Part shown: positions 17,165 to 25,881 of the stretch, in pieces
Numbering within the stretch: position 1 is the stretch's first letter
Layout: the number at the start of each line of letters is the position of its first letter
DNA from: Moraxellaceae bacterium
Lineage (GTDB): Bacteria > Pseudomonadota > Gammaproteobacteria > Pseudomonadales > Moraxellaceae
Direction of reading: 5' to 3'
DNA: 64,000 bases
Assembly: GCA_030680295.1 (NCBI GenBank)
Contig: JAUXVU010000020.1
Location: 124,001-188,000 of the forward strand
Translations under genes and position numbers: made by a program
Notes under the pieces: generated by a model
What the model was told of the DNA's origin: nothing
Databases searched by the model: none
The model's input: the letters and a program-made list of their open reading frames with translations, nothing else

Positions 17165-17415
17165 ATTGTCGTGATGTAGGCTCAAATGCCACGGAGTTTT
17201 TGTCCGGCGCATTGCCCATGCGCGTCAACTTGATGGTGGTATGGCACTTATTGCGCTGCGGCAACTGTCGTCTGGCAGTTATTCAAGTACTCACCATGTT
17301 ACGTGCCCTGCGTCGTCGCCCGGCCAAACCGCCAACCGAAGAACAGATTCAAGCCTGGTTAAAAGCGCTAGACCACAGCCATGATCACGACCACCCTGAT
17401 CATACGCACCACTGA
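17158..17415 (+). CDS. Small putative zinc-binding anti-sigma factor with His-rich tail
   Basis: An 85-residue protein starting inside the end of the ECF sigma gene (7-base overlap), implying coupled synthesis. It has a Cys near the N-terminus (LNCRDV) and an HLLRCGNC segment, i.e. H-x3-C-x2-C, the core of ZAS anti-sigma domains. The middle (about residues 20-45) is only moderately hydrophobic, so it may be soluble rather than membrane-anchored. The C-terminus carries seven histidines alternating with Asp (HSHDHDHPDHTHH), suggesting additional metal binding. Anti-sigma function is inferred from motif and position. Confidence 0.72.
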   Translation: MLNCRDVGSNATEFLSGALPMRVNLMVVWHLLRCGNCRLAVIQVLTMLRALRRRPAKPPTEEQIQAWLKALDHSHDHDHPDHTHH

Positions 17416-17422
17416 GTAAGCC

Positions 17423-18244
17423 ATGCCGGAATTACCCGAGGTAGAAACCACCCGCCGTGGCATTTCGCCATGGCTGGTTGGCCGTCAGTTTGGCCAACTG
17501 CGCATACGTAATGGCCGCCTGCGCTGGCCCGTGCCCGAACACCTGCCAACCACCCTTGCCGGCTTATACATCACATCCGTTGAGCGTCGCGCGAAATACC
17601 TGCTGATTCATACCGACAAAGGCGCTCTGCTGCTGCACTTAGGCATGTCCGGCAGCCTACGTTTGTGCTCACCGGAAACGCCGCTAAAAACTCACGACCA
17701 TTTAATCTGGTCCATTAGCGGAACTCCTACTCAAGAACTGCGCTTTCATGACCCGCGTCGTTTTGGCTGCTGCCTGTGGTTAACGGAAAACCCAGCTGAG
17801 CATGCCCTGCTAAAAAGCCTAGGCCCAGAACCACTCAGCCCAGACTTTAATGACGAGCATTTATTCCGCTTAAGCCGCGGCAAAACCACGCCGATTAAAA
17901 GCTTTTTGATGGACAACCATGTGGTGGTGGGCGTGGGTAATATTTACGCCAATGAGGCTCTGTTTCAGGTGGGCATACACCCCCTGCGCCCCGCTGGCCG
18001 CATCAGTGCCGAACGCTACCGACAGTTAAGTGCTGCTGTGCGTAGCATTCTGGCGGCGGCCATTACCCAAGGCGGCACCACCCTGCGTGACTTTGTGAAT
18101 GGCAATGGAGAACCCGGATATTTCCAACAAACACTGGCCGTTTATGGCCGCGCCGGCCTGCCCTGCACTACCTGCCAACGGCCTTTAAAAGAAGTTCGGG
18201 TGAATGCCCGCAGCACGGTTTATTGTGGGTTTTGTCAGCGCTAA
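17423..18244 (+). CDS. mutM: Formamidopyrimidine-DNA glycosylase
   Basis: A 273-residue Fpg protein. The catalytic N-terminus MPELPEVETTRRG provides Pro2/Glu3, the H2TH region contains GVGNIYANEALF, and the C-terminal zinc finger is CTTCQRPLKEVRVNARSTVYCGFC. It excises 8-oxoguanine and other oxidised purines and nicks the abasic site. Start and length are standard. It follows the anti-sigma-like gene by 7 bases and may be read through from that operon. Confidence 0.98.
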   Translation: MPELPEVETTRRGISPWLVGRQFGQLRIRNGRLRWPVPEHLPTTLAGLYITSVERRAKYLLIHTDKGALLLHLGMSGSLRLCSPETPLKTHDHLIWSISGTPTQELRFHDPRRFGCCLWLTENPAEHALLKSLGPEPLSPDFNDEHLFRLSRGKTTPIKSFLMDNHVVVGVGNIYANEALFQVGIHPLRPAGRISAERYRQLSAAVRSILAAAITQGGTTLRDFVNGNGEPGYFQQTLAVYGRAGLPCTTCQRPLKEVRVNARSTVYCGFCQR

Positions 18245-18267
18245 TTCGACTGCGGCCAACCTGAAAC

Positions 18268-18483
18268 TTAAAGCCCATGACGGACAGCGATAACGGCTGC
18301 CATCGAGCGATTACAAACGCCCAGCTTTCGATAAATATCTTTTACATAACCATCAACGGTATATGTACTGATCGACAGCGATCGAGCAATTAGCTTATTG
18401 CTGCCACCCTGCGCAAGCTCTCTCAGCACATCACACTCACGTGGCGTGAGGCCTACAAGCTGGTTGGGAATTTCTAGCGACAT
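18268..18483 (-). CDS. Stand-alone LuxR-type (GerE) HTH protein
   Basis: Only 71 residues, almost exactly one LuxR-type HTH domain (LTPRECDVLRELAQGGSNKLIARSLSIS, then VKDIYRKLGVCNRSMAA). There is no receiver or autoinducer-binding domain. Stand-alone GerE proteins exist and act as small DNA-binding regulators. Its Shine-Dalgarno (AGGGAG) touches one arm of a 13-base perfect inverted repeat (18494-18543), suggesting autoregulation or hairpin control. The LysR gene lies upstream on the same strand. Confidence 0.8.
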   Translation of the reverse strand: MSLEIPNQLVGLTPRECDVLRELAQGGSNKLIARSLSISTYTVDGYVKDIYRKLGVCNRSMAAVIAVRHGL

Positions 18484-18493
18484 TTGATGACTC

Positions 18494-18543
18494 CCTTTGT
18501 TTCAGATGACGGCTACCACGTATTTTCCGTTCTGAAACAAAGG
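18494..18543. promoter_or_regulatory. 13-bp perfect inverted repeat upstream of the small LuxR-type gene
   Basis: CCTTTGTTTCAGA (18494-18506) and TCTGAAACAAAGG (18531-18543) are perfect reverse complements separated by 24 bases. The arm nearest the gene abuts its ribosome-binding site. No T-run follows on the minus strand, so a simple intrinsic terminator for the LysR gene is unlikely. Confidence 0.55.
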
Positions 18544-18574
18544 CCTGACAAATGAAAAGATTTCCCAGTTCAGG

Positions 18575-19483
18575 TTAGTTTTTCTTATCTGACCACTCTC
18601 GATCAATAATACCAACCATCCAATCATGAAACTCGGCAACAAGCTCGTCACCGATATAGTCGTTGCGGTACGCTAAAAAACATTCGCCATGGCGCGTGAC
18701 CATATTTGAAACAGGTAACACAAGGGCATCATCTGTACGCATAAACTGATATGCCGTCGGTAGATAACCCATGGCCACACCAATATTGTTTTTAACCGCC
18801 TCAATACTGGCCTGAACCGTACTCACCACCAACTCATCCGAAGTCTCGGGCAGAATGTTCCACTCAGCTAACCAACGCGGCCATTGATAGGTATCGCCTG
18901 AAATTTTGATGAGTCGACAGCCACTGAAATCGGCATCCTGCAAGCCCGGATGCTGCTCCAAATAACCACGACTGCAGATTGGCGTCAGCGAAATCTTGAC
19001 CAAGGGGTGATATGTCAGCCCCGGCTCATTGCCGCACTCGTGGCGCACGGCAACCGTCGCTTCCGAAGTTTCAAGATCGACTCGCGAGGTGTCAGTGTCA
19101 ATCTGAATAATCAAGTCCGGGTGCCGAACCTGAAACTCTTGAATATTGGGAAGCAGTAGCAAGCTCGCAATATTAGGCAAGGTATTGATCACAAAATGCC
19201 GCTTTTTCTTATCCTTGCGAACTGCAAGCGTTGCCGCGTCAATCACATCCAGCCCACGCTTTACGTGTAAGTAATAACGCTTGCCCTCAGCCGTCAGGGT
19301 AACTTTCCGACTCTCACGCTTAAACAAAACAACGCCGAGATATTCTTCAAGCGCTCGAATCTGATGACTAACAGCCGGCGGCGAAACACATAGTTCATCC
19401 GCCGCATCTCTGAAGCTCATGCAACGCGCTGCAGCTTCAAATACACGAATTAAATTGAGAGATGGTAAATGTTGATTGGCCAT
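18575..19483 (-). CDS. LysR-family transcriptional regulator (GcvA-like)
   Basis: A 302-residue LTTR. The winged HTH occupies about residues 8-65 (LNLIRVFEAAARCMSFRDAADELCVSPPAVSHQIRALEEYLG), and the effector-binding domain fills the rest. The N-terminus resembles GcvA/AmpR-type members. No divergent target gene is adjacent: the nearest neighbour upstream is a lipoprotein gene on the same strand, ending in a terminator. Its target is therefore unclear. Confidence 0.9.
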   Translation of the reverse strand: MANQHLPSLNLIRVFEAAARCMSFRDAADELCVSPPAVSHQIRALEEYLGVVLFKRESRKVTLTAEGKRYYLHVKRGLDVIDAATLAVRKDKKKRHFVINTLPNIASLLLLPNIQEFQVRHPDLIIQIDTDTSRVDLETSEATVAVRHECGNEPGLTYHPLVKISLTPICSRGYLEQHPGLQDADFSGCRLIKISGDTYQWPRWLAEWNILPETSDELVVSTVQASIEAVKNNIGVAMGYLPTAYQFMRTDDALVLPVSNMVTRHGECFLAYRNDYIGDELVAEFHDWMVGIIDREWSDKKN

Positions 19484-19551
19484 TTATCGCTGTGTCCAGA
19501 TTTGCCACAACGATAGTATACATATGACCCATTCATTTCTATTAGGTGTTG

Positions 19552-19587
19552 AAAAGATCAAAGCGAGCAAAAATGCCCGCTTTGATC
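19552..19587 (-). terminator. Intrinsic terminator of the Gly-rich lipoprotein gene
   Basis: GATCAAAGCG and CGCTTTGATC form the arms of a long hairpin (19556-19587) around an A/T-rich loop. On the minus strand it is followed by TTTT, 10 bases after the lipoprotein stop codon. Confidence 0.75.
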
Positions 19588-19596
19588 ATCACCAAC

Positions 19597-21153
19597 TTAC
19601 TTACTAGGGGGCGGTACTGCAGTGGCCTTGAAGTAGCCATCTGACACCGTCTTGCCATCAATAACGGCAGTGAATGTACCAAGCACAGTGCCAAATGCAC
19701 TGCCAAACGGCATATCAAACTCCGTTATTGTGATCGAACAGCTAGTGCTATCCCTGAGTACGCCTGCCACCATCAAACGCACAACTGGCAACGTATTGCC
19801 TTGCTCGGTACCACAGGCATGCGTGCCAATACTGCCGGGCACTCCGCTAAGGCGCCAGAAGGTCAATACATCAACGTCACCATTCTCAGACTTGAACGCA
19901 TCAAACTGATAACGTCTTTGCTCCACCGCCACTAAAGGATTGAGTGCCTGCCAGCCTGTATTGGGAAATATCGCAGCCGCATCATCTTTGGCAAAGGTAT
20001 AGGTAACACCATCGAATGTACCGGTAGCGCCATCTTTACCACCTAGTGCTGCACCATCACCTGTACCGGGCTCAGGTTCATTTGCGGCACCAATGGCTGC
20101 GCGTGTAATACCGCCCTGACCATCCTGATAGCGAATTTCTAAAACCGTTGTTTTATCTAATGCCAGAAATAGCTCCAATTTGGCGCCACTATCATTAGCC
20201 CCATAATTCACATGTATACGGCAAGCCGCACGATCAAACTGTGGATCAAGGTCACACAAACTACGGCGATCAAACAGGGCTACAATGCTGTTGGCAGGAA
20301 GACTGATGCCCACATCAAAATCAACGTTACCATTGCCAGCAATCATAATCGTGCCACGCTCATGATCTCTTGTAGCAACACCTCGAGCGCCATGACTCTC
20401 TGCGCCCGCTGCAGTACCCGTCACCGTATAGGTACCAGCAAAAGCAGTCAAAACCGCTATGTTTGAAGGCGCCTCTGGATCAGTTGGTTCTTCTGGCGCA
20501 ACAGGTGCCGCAGGTAATTCCAGTTCACCGTCAGCGGCCAGTGCACGCAACTCGGTGTAATTACCATTAACCGCTGCACCCAAAGCCTCTAACAGATCAT
20601 CATAAGGGTCGCCAGCCACTGGATTGAAGCGTGCTGTCAGTGGATTAAAGTCCGTAATTCTGCTCAGGTCATAACCTGCATCATTTAGCGCGTCAAATAA
20701 ATCATCTGTAGCCGCGTCTACTTCAAGCGCATCACCCTGGCCAAAGTCGTCATACCAAGCTGTTGGATCACCCGCCGCCAGCGACACAATCAGATCAGTG
20801 AACGGCGTAATATTAACGTCACCCGTTGTACTGTCAGCATAGCTATAGAGCTCAGGGGCTGGGTTACCTCCGGCCGTACCGCCAGTCAGTTTTAGTGCGC
20901 AGGGTGGAGCGCTAGCTGGCACATTACTGATGCGCCAAACACCGTTAGCATTACTCGGATTTACCGTTGTATAGGTTTGACCATTGGCACATTTAGCCGT
21001 AATCGTACCGCCCACAACAGGCGCCCCAATCGCAGCGACACCCCCAAGACTACTGGAGCTACTTCCACCCCCACCTCCGCCGCCTCCACCACAAGCAACC
21101 AAGGTAGTAGCAGCAAATAATGCAGCCCAAACACTGAGTAATATTTTTTTCAT
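19597..21153 (-). CDS. Large lipoprotein of unknown function with Gly/Ser-rich anchor
   Basis: A 518-residue protein with a lipoprotein signal (LVAC, lipid cysteine about residue 21) followed by a run of nine glycines and five serines as a flexible tether. The next ~80 residues (ALGGVAAIGAPVVGGTITAKC-like) resemble a carboxypeptidase-regulatory/Ig-like domain often seen in secreted lipoproteins of Pseudomonadales. The C-terminal ~270 residues look like repeated beta-strand segments with a few Cys. I do not recognise a function. The Gly-run makes the coding DNA locally very C/G-rich and repetitive. Confidence 0.7.
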   Translation of the reverse strand: MKKILLSVWAALFAATTLVACGGGGGGGGGSSSSSLGGVAAIGAPVVGGTITAKCANGQTYTTVNPSNANGVWRISNVPASAPPCALKLTGGTAGGNPAPELYSYADSTTGDVNITPFTDLIVSLAAGDPTAWYDDFGQGDALEVDAATDDLFDALNDAGYDLSRITDFNPLTARFNPVAGDPYDDLLEALGAAVNGNYTELRALAADGELELPAAPVAPEEPTDPEAPSNIAVLTAFAGTYTVTGTAAGAESHGARGVATRDHERGTIMIAGNGNVDFDVGISLPANSIVALFDRRSLCDLDPQFDRAACRIHVNYGANDSGAKLELFLALDKTTVLEIRYQDGQGGITRAAIGAANEPEPGTGDGAALGGKDGATGTFDGVTYTFAKDDAAAIFPNTGWQALNPLVAVEQRRYQFDAFKSENGDVDVLTFWRLSGVPGSIGTHACGTEQGNTLPVVRLMVAGVLRDSTSCSITITEFDMPFGSAFGTVLGTFTAVIDGKTVSDGYFKATAVPPPSK

Positions 21154-21230
21154 GACAAGCTCTCCATGAAGCCTTAATTAGGTTCTTGTACAGATCATGA
21201 TTAACTTGCCAGACTGAAAACTGTGCGCCA

Positions 21231-21250
21231 CCCCCCATTCGGGGGGGGGG
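21231..21250. repeat. C6-ATTC-G10 homopolymer hairpin
   Basis: Six C (21231-21236), ATTC and ten G (21241-21250) form a self-complementary structure between two divergent genes. The G10 tract is long enough to be slippage-prone. No coding frame crosses it. Confidence 0.8.
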
Positions 21251-21345
21251 ATTGGCATTACATCAGCGCCTTCTATCAAGCGCTAACATCAGCTCCGCAA
21301 CAATATATACTCGACTGAAACCACCTTTTCTTAAGGCCCACGCTT

Positions 21346-21783
21346 ATGCACCCACTTGAAGTTTCCACTCAAACTGGACCCATACTGGTCACCTTGGCTT
21401 ACCTATTGGTGTATTACGGGCTAGCGGTAAATGCTGCGCGCACCAAAATTCGGCTAACGCGTGAATACGCCAAACGTGGCGAAAAGTTTGACCGCTATTT
21501 TGGCCAAGACCGAGAAATGCTTGCCGCCGACCGCTTCCAGCTGAATCAACTGGAACATATGCCGCCGTTTTTGATTCTGCTATGGCTGGTGGCCGTGTTT
21601 GTTAGCCCCGTGTTTGCCACCGTGGGCGGCAGCATTTATGTGCTTACCCGCGTGCTGTATCCATTCATGATGGGCTCACGACTGGGACGTGGTGTGAAGG
21701 GGTCGATTTTGGTGGCAACACTGCCGAGTTATTTAGTTTTGTTGAGTTTTATGGGGGCTTTGGTTTGGGCAATCGTTGCGTAA
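21346..21783 (+). CDS. MAPEG-family membrane protein
   Basis: A 145-residue protein with four predicted membrane segments and the MAPEG pattern: a charged cytosolic loop TREYAKRGEKFDRYFGQDREMLAADRFQLNQLEHMPPF and a VLTRVLYPFMMG segment near helix 3. Family members include microsomal glutathione transferases; bacterial homologues have mostly unknown substrates. It stands alone, divergent from the lipoprotein gene. Confidence 0.83.
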   Translation: MHPLEVSTQTGPILVTLAYLLVYYGLAVNAARTKIRLTREYAKRGEKFDRYFGQDREMLAADRFQLNQLEHMPPFLILLWLVAVFVSPVFATVGGSIYVLTRVLYPFMMGSRLGRGVKGSILVATLPSYLVLLSFMGALVWAIVA

Positions 21784-21837
21784 GCTCGCTCCTGCTTGAA
21801 TGCTCTGTTGGTTGTTCGGCTCGTGCAGGCTGGGTTA

Positions 21838-21933
21838 TCAGTCTGCAGTCGCAGCGAGCCAAATAAGAAAAGCTGCAAGCAATCCCACGAGAGTAATAGC
21901 GCCAATTTGATAAGGACCGATTCCACTAGACAT
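21838..21933 (-). CDS. Possible small single-span membrane protein
   Basis: An ATG-started frame of 31 codons whose product has a polar N-terminus (MSSGIGPYQ) followed by one continuous hydrophobic helix (about residues 10-29, IGAITLVGLLAAFLIWLAAT) and a final Asp. The ribosome-binding site is weak (AAAGAG close to the ATG, GAGG farther up). A near-palindrome CTCACAATCGTGAG lies at 21942-21955 just upstream. A longer frame in another phase (21729-21926) looks less protein-like. Short and unverified. Confidence 0.35.
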   Translation of the reverse strand: MSSGIGPYQIGAITLVGLLAAFLIWLAATAD

Positions 21934-21999
21934 CTCTTTGCCTCACAATCGTGAGTAATGGAGATAGATATGGCAGGTCAATTTGTCTGAGGGTGGGCC

Positions 22000-22215
22000 A
22001 TGAACGAAAAGCGCTTTATTGATCCTCTGCAGGGCATCACGCTGGAGCATATGCTGACCCATTTGGTGGCTTGTTATGGCTGGGTGGAGATGGGTCGCGT
22101 CGTGGATATTCGTTGCTTCAACGACAATCCCAGCATCAAATCCAGTCTGACTTTTTTACGTCGAACACCGTGGGCGCGTGAGAAAGTTGAAGAGCTATAC
22201 CGCCGCAGCCTCTAA
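22000..22215 (+). CDS. VF530-family (DUF2132) small DNA-binding protein
   Basis: A 71-residue protein that matches the VF530 family nearly end to end: [21 protein letters not shown], then [29 protein letters not shown]. Structures of the family show a small alpha-fold proposed to bind DNA; the physiological role is unknown. A GAGGGTGG element precedes the ATG. The next gene, 70 bases downstream, is on the same strand. Confidence 0.87.
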   Translation: MNEKRFIDPLQGITLEHMLTHLVACYGWVEMGRVVDIRCFNDNPSIKSSLTFLRRTPWAREKVEELYRRSL

Positions 22216-22285
22216 AATAGGGGCGCTGGATGATCCGGCGATCTGAACTGACCAAGCTGCTTCACCCGAGATATCGAGAATCATC

Positions 22286-23980
22286 ATGCTGCGACTAACT
22301 GACCTGAAGCTGCCACTGGAGCATAGCGATGACGCCCTACACGCGGCGATTCTGCTACGCCTAGGTGTGCGTGAGTATGAGTTGGTCAGCTACAGCGTCT
22401 ATAAGCGCAGTTACGATGCCCGCAAGCGCGGCCATATCGTGTTGATTTACAGCCTCGATGTTTCTCTGACTCAAGAAGCCGCCGTACTCGATCGCTTGGC
22501 GGGTGACCCCCATGTCGGGCTTGCACCAGACACGACCTATCAATTTGTCACGCCCGCGCCGCAAGGGGATTTCCTGCGCCCGGTGGTCATTGGCTTTGGT
22601 CCTTGCGGCCTTTTCGTGGCGTTAATTTTGGCGCAGATGGGCTTTCGCCCTATCGTGCTGGAGCGCGGCAAAGCCGTCCGCGAACGCACTAAAGATACTT
22701 GGGGCTTATGGCGTAAGCGCGAGCTGCACCCGGAGTCGAATGTGCAGTTCGGTGAAGGCGGCGCCGGTACTTTCTCTGATGGCAAGCTCTACAGCCAGAT
22801 TCGTGACCCGCTGCATCATGGCCGTAAAGTACTGACCGAGTTTGTGAAGGCCGGCGCACCGGACGAAATTCTCTACGTCAGCAAGCCGCACATCGGCACA
22901 TTCAAGCTGGTCACGATGATCGAGAAGATGCGCGAGAACATCGTTGCACTAGGCGGTGAAATTCGCTTCAGCGCACGGGTTGAAGACCTGCAGATTGAGA
23001 ACGGCCAAGTGCGGGGCGTGACCTTGGCGGATGGCGAACAGATCCGTAGCGACCATGTGGTGCTCGCGGTGGGCCACAGTGCACGAGACACCTTTCAGAT
23101 GATTCATGACCGAGGCGTGTATGTCGAGGCGAAGCCGTTCTCCATCGGCTTCCGTGCCGAGCATCCGCAGTCGCTCATTGATAGCTGTCGTTTCGGCCCG
23201 CAGGCTGGTCATCCCATCTTGGGCGCAGCCGATTACAAGCTGGTGCATCACGCCAAAAATGGCCGCTCGGTCTACAGCTTCTGCATGTGCCCCGGCGGCA
23301 CCGTGGTGGCTGCGACGTCAGAGGAAGGACGTGTGGTCACCAACGGCATGAGCCAGTACTCGCGTAACGAGCGCAACGCCAACAGCGCCATCGTAGTGGG
23401 CATCTCGCCGGAGGATTATCCCGGTAGCCCGCTCGCTGGCATCGACTTCCAGCGCGCACTGGAGTCGCAGGCCTATTTACTCGGGGGCAGCAACTACAAC
23501 GCACCGGGCCAACTGGTCGGCGACTTCATCGCCAAGCGACCTTCGCTTGAGTTTGGTAGCGTGCTGCCCTCGTACAAGCCGGGGGTTACGTTAGGCGAGC
23601 TGGATGCCAGCCTGCCTACCTATGCCATCGACGCCATTCGTGAAGCATTACCTGCCTTCAATAAGCAGATTCGTGGCTATGCCATGCAGGATGCGGTACT
23701 CACCGGCGTCGAAACTCGCACGTCCTCACCGATTCGCATTAAACGGGGTGACGACCTCCAGAGCATCAACACCAAGGGCTTGTACCCCGCAGGCGAAGGC
23801 GCGGGCTATGCCGGCGGCATTCTCTCGGCGGGTGTGGATGGCATCAAGGTCGCAGAGGCCGTGGCGCGCAGCTTAACCGGCGCTAGCGCGCTAGGCCGCT
23901 ATCGACAACTACAGAAGCCAACTAACAACTGCGTCGGAGATCCCTTTCTAGAATCGGGACCACCAATCGTGGGCTTTTAA
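22286..23980 (+). CDS. Uncharacterised FAD-dependent oxidoreductase (COG2509 type)
   Basis: A 564-residue flavoprotein. An N-terminal ~85-residue domain precedes the FAD dinucleotide site (IGFGPCGLFVALILAQMG, about 101-118). A GEGGAGTFSDGKL segment, a conserved central part and a C-terminal FAD site (GLYPAGEGAGYAGGILSAGVDG) complete the family pattern. The reaction is unknown for this group. Its base composition is clearly GC-richer than its neighbours (a sampled line near the 3' end is about two-thirds G+C, against about 55% for a sampled coaD line), which suggests separate ancestry. Confidence 0.85.
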   Translation: MLRLTDLKLPLEHSDDALHAAILLRLGVREYELVSYSVYKRSYDARKRGHIVLIYSLDVSLTQEAAVLDRLAGDPHVGLAPDTTYQFVTPAPQGDFLRPVVIGFGPCGLFVALILAQMGFRPIVLERGKAVRERTKDTWGLWRKRELHPESNVQFGEGGAGTFSDGKLYSQIRDPLHHGRKVLTEFVKAGAPDEILYVSKPHIGTFKLVTMIEKMRENIVALGGEIRFSARVEDLQIENGQVRGVTLADGEQIRSDHVVLAVGHSARDTFQMIHDRGVYVEAKPFSIGFRAEHPQSLIDSCRFGPQAGHPILGAADYKLVHHAKNGRSVYSFCMCPGGTVVAATSEEGRVVTNGMSQYSRNERNANSAIVVGISPEDYPGSPLAGIDFQRALESQAYLLGGSNYNAPGQLVGDFIAKRPSLEFGSVLPSYKPGVTLGELDASLPTYAIDAIREALPAFNKQIRGYAMQDAVLTGVETRTSSPIRIKRGDDLQSINTKGLYPAGEGAGYAGGILSAGVDGIKVAEAVARSLTGASALGRYRQLQKPTNNCVGDPFLESGPPIVGF

Positions 23981-24085
23981 TTTATGGCTATTCATCTCTT
24001 CATTTCAAGCACTTAAATACTCTTTAAGATTTACATCCCCCACCTTTGGCGATCCCCGCTACACCGTGTAACATCAACATCCTGA

Positions 24086-25389
<1,304 letters not shown>

Positions 25390-25392
25390 GGC

Positions 25393-25878
25393 TTAAGCTA
25401 TAGCTTCAGGCCGTTTGCGGCGTATGTAGAGCGTTTTGTCGACACGCGCCACTAGCTCACCGTCTTCATCACGAATTTCCACTGGCCACACCGGCAGGTA
25501 CTTTTGGCCATCGGCGGTGGCTTTTAGCACTTCCGCCAAGCGCTCATCATCCAAGGTCATGGTTGCCGTCACCAGGCCACGCCCAGGCTTAATGAAATCA
25601 ATGGTCGCGGCCTTGTCCCACACGATGTAGTCACGGCCTAAGCGATTCATTAACAGCAGCATAAAAAACGGGTCAATCATGCTGTAGAGCGAGCCGCCAA
25701 AATGGGTGCCAACGTAGTTGGTGTTATACCAACTCAGCTTCATCGCCACGGTAACGGATCGATACTCAGGGTCAATTTCCACCACACGCACACCGGCCCC
25801 CACATAGGGGCCGTATAGGTTTAATGCGCGCCGAATGCCATCGGCACCGGTAAAAAACTGCTTAATCCAACTACTCAC
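25393..25878 (-). CDS. DUF4442 hotdog-fold (thioesterase-like) protein
   Basis: A 161-residue protein with a hotdog-type core (YVGTHFGGSLYSMIDPFFMLLLMNRLG) characteristic of DUF4442/YiiD-C relatives of acyl-CoA thioesterases. The family has no proven substrate. It is the last gene of a minus-strand run with the GMC oxidoreductase (gap 3 bases), so it may act on the oxidation products of that pathway. Confidence 0.8.
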   Translation of the reverse strand: MSSWIKQFFTGADGIRRALNLYGPYVGAGVRVVEIDPEYRSVTVAMKLSWYNTNYVGTHFGGSLYSMIDPFFMLLLMNRLGRDYIVWDKAATIDFIKPGRGLVTATMTLDDERLAEVLKATADGQKYLPVWPVEIRDEDGELVARVDKTLYIRRKRPEAIA

Positions 25879-25881
25879 GCT

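Noticed and set aside
21729-21926. 65-codon minus-strand frame downstream of the MAPEG gene
   Set aside because: It starts at GTG without a ribosome-binding site, runs into the MAPEG coding end, and its product lacks a family pattern; the 31-codon frame in another phase looks more protein-like.
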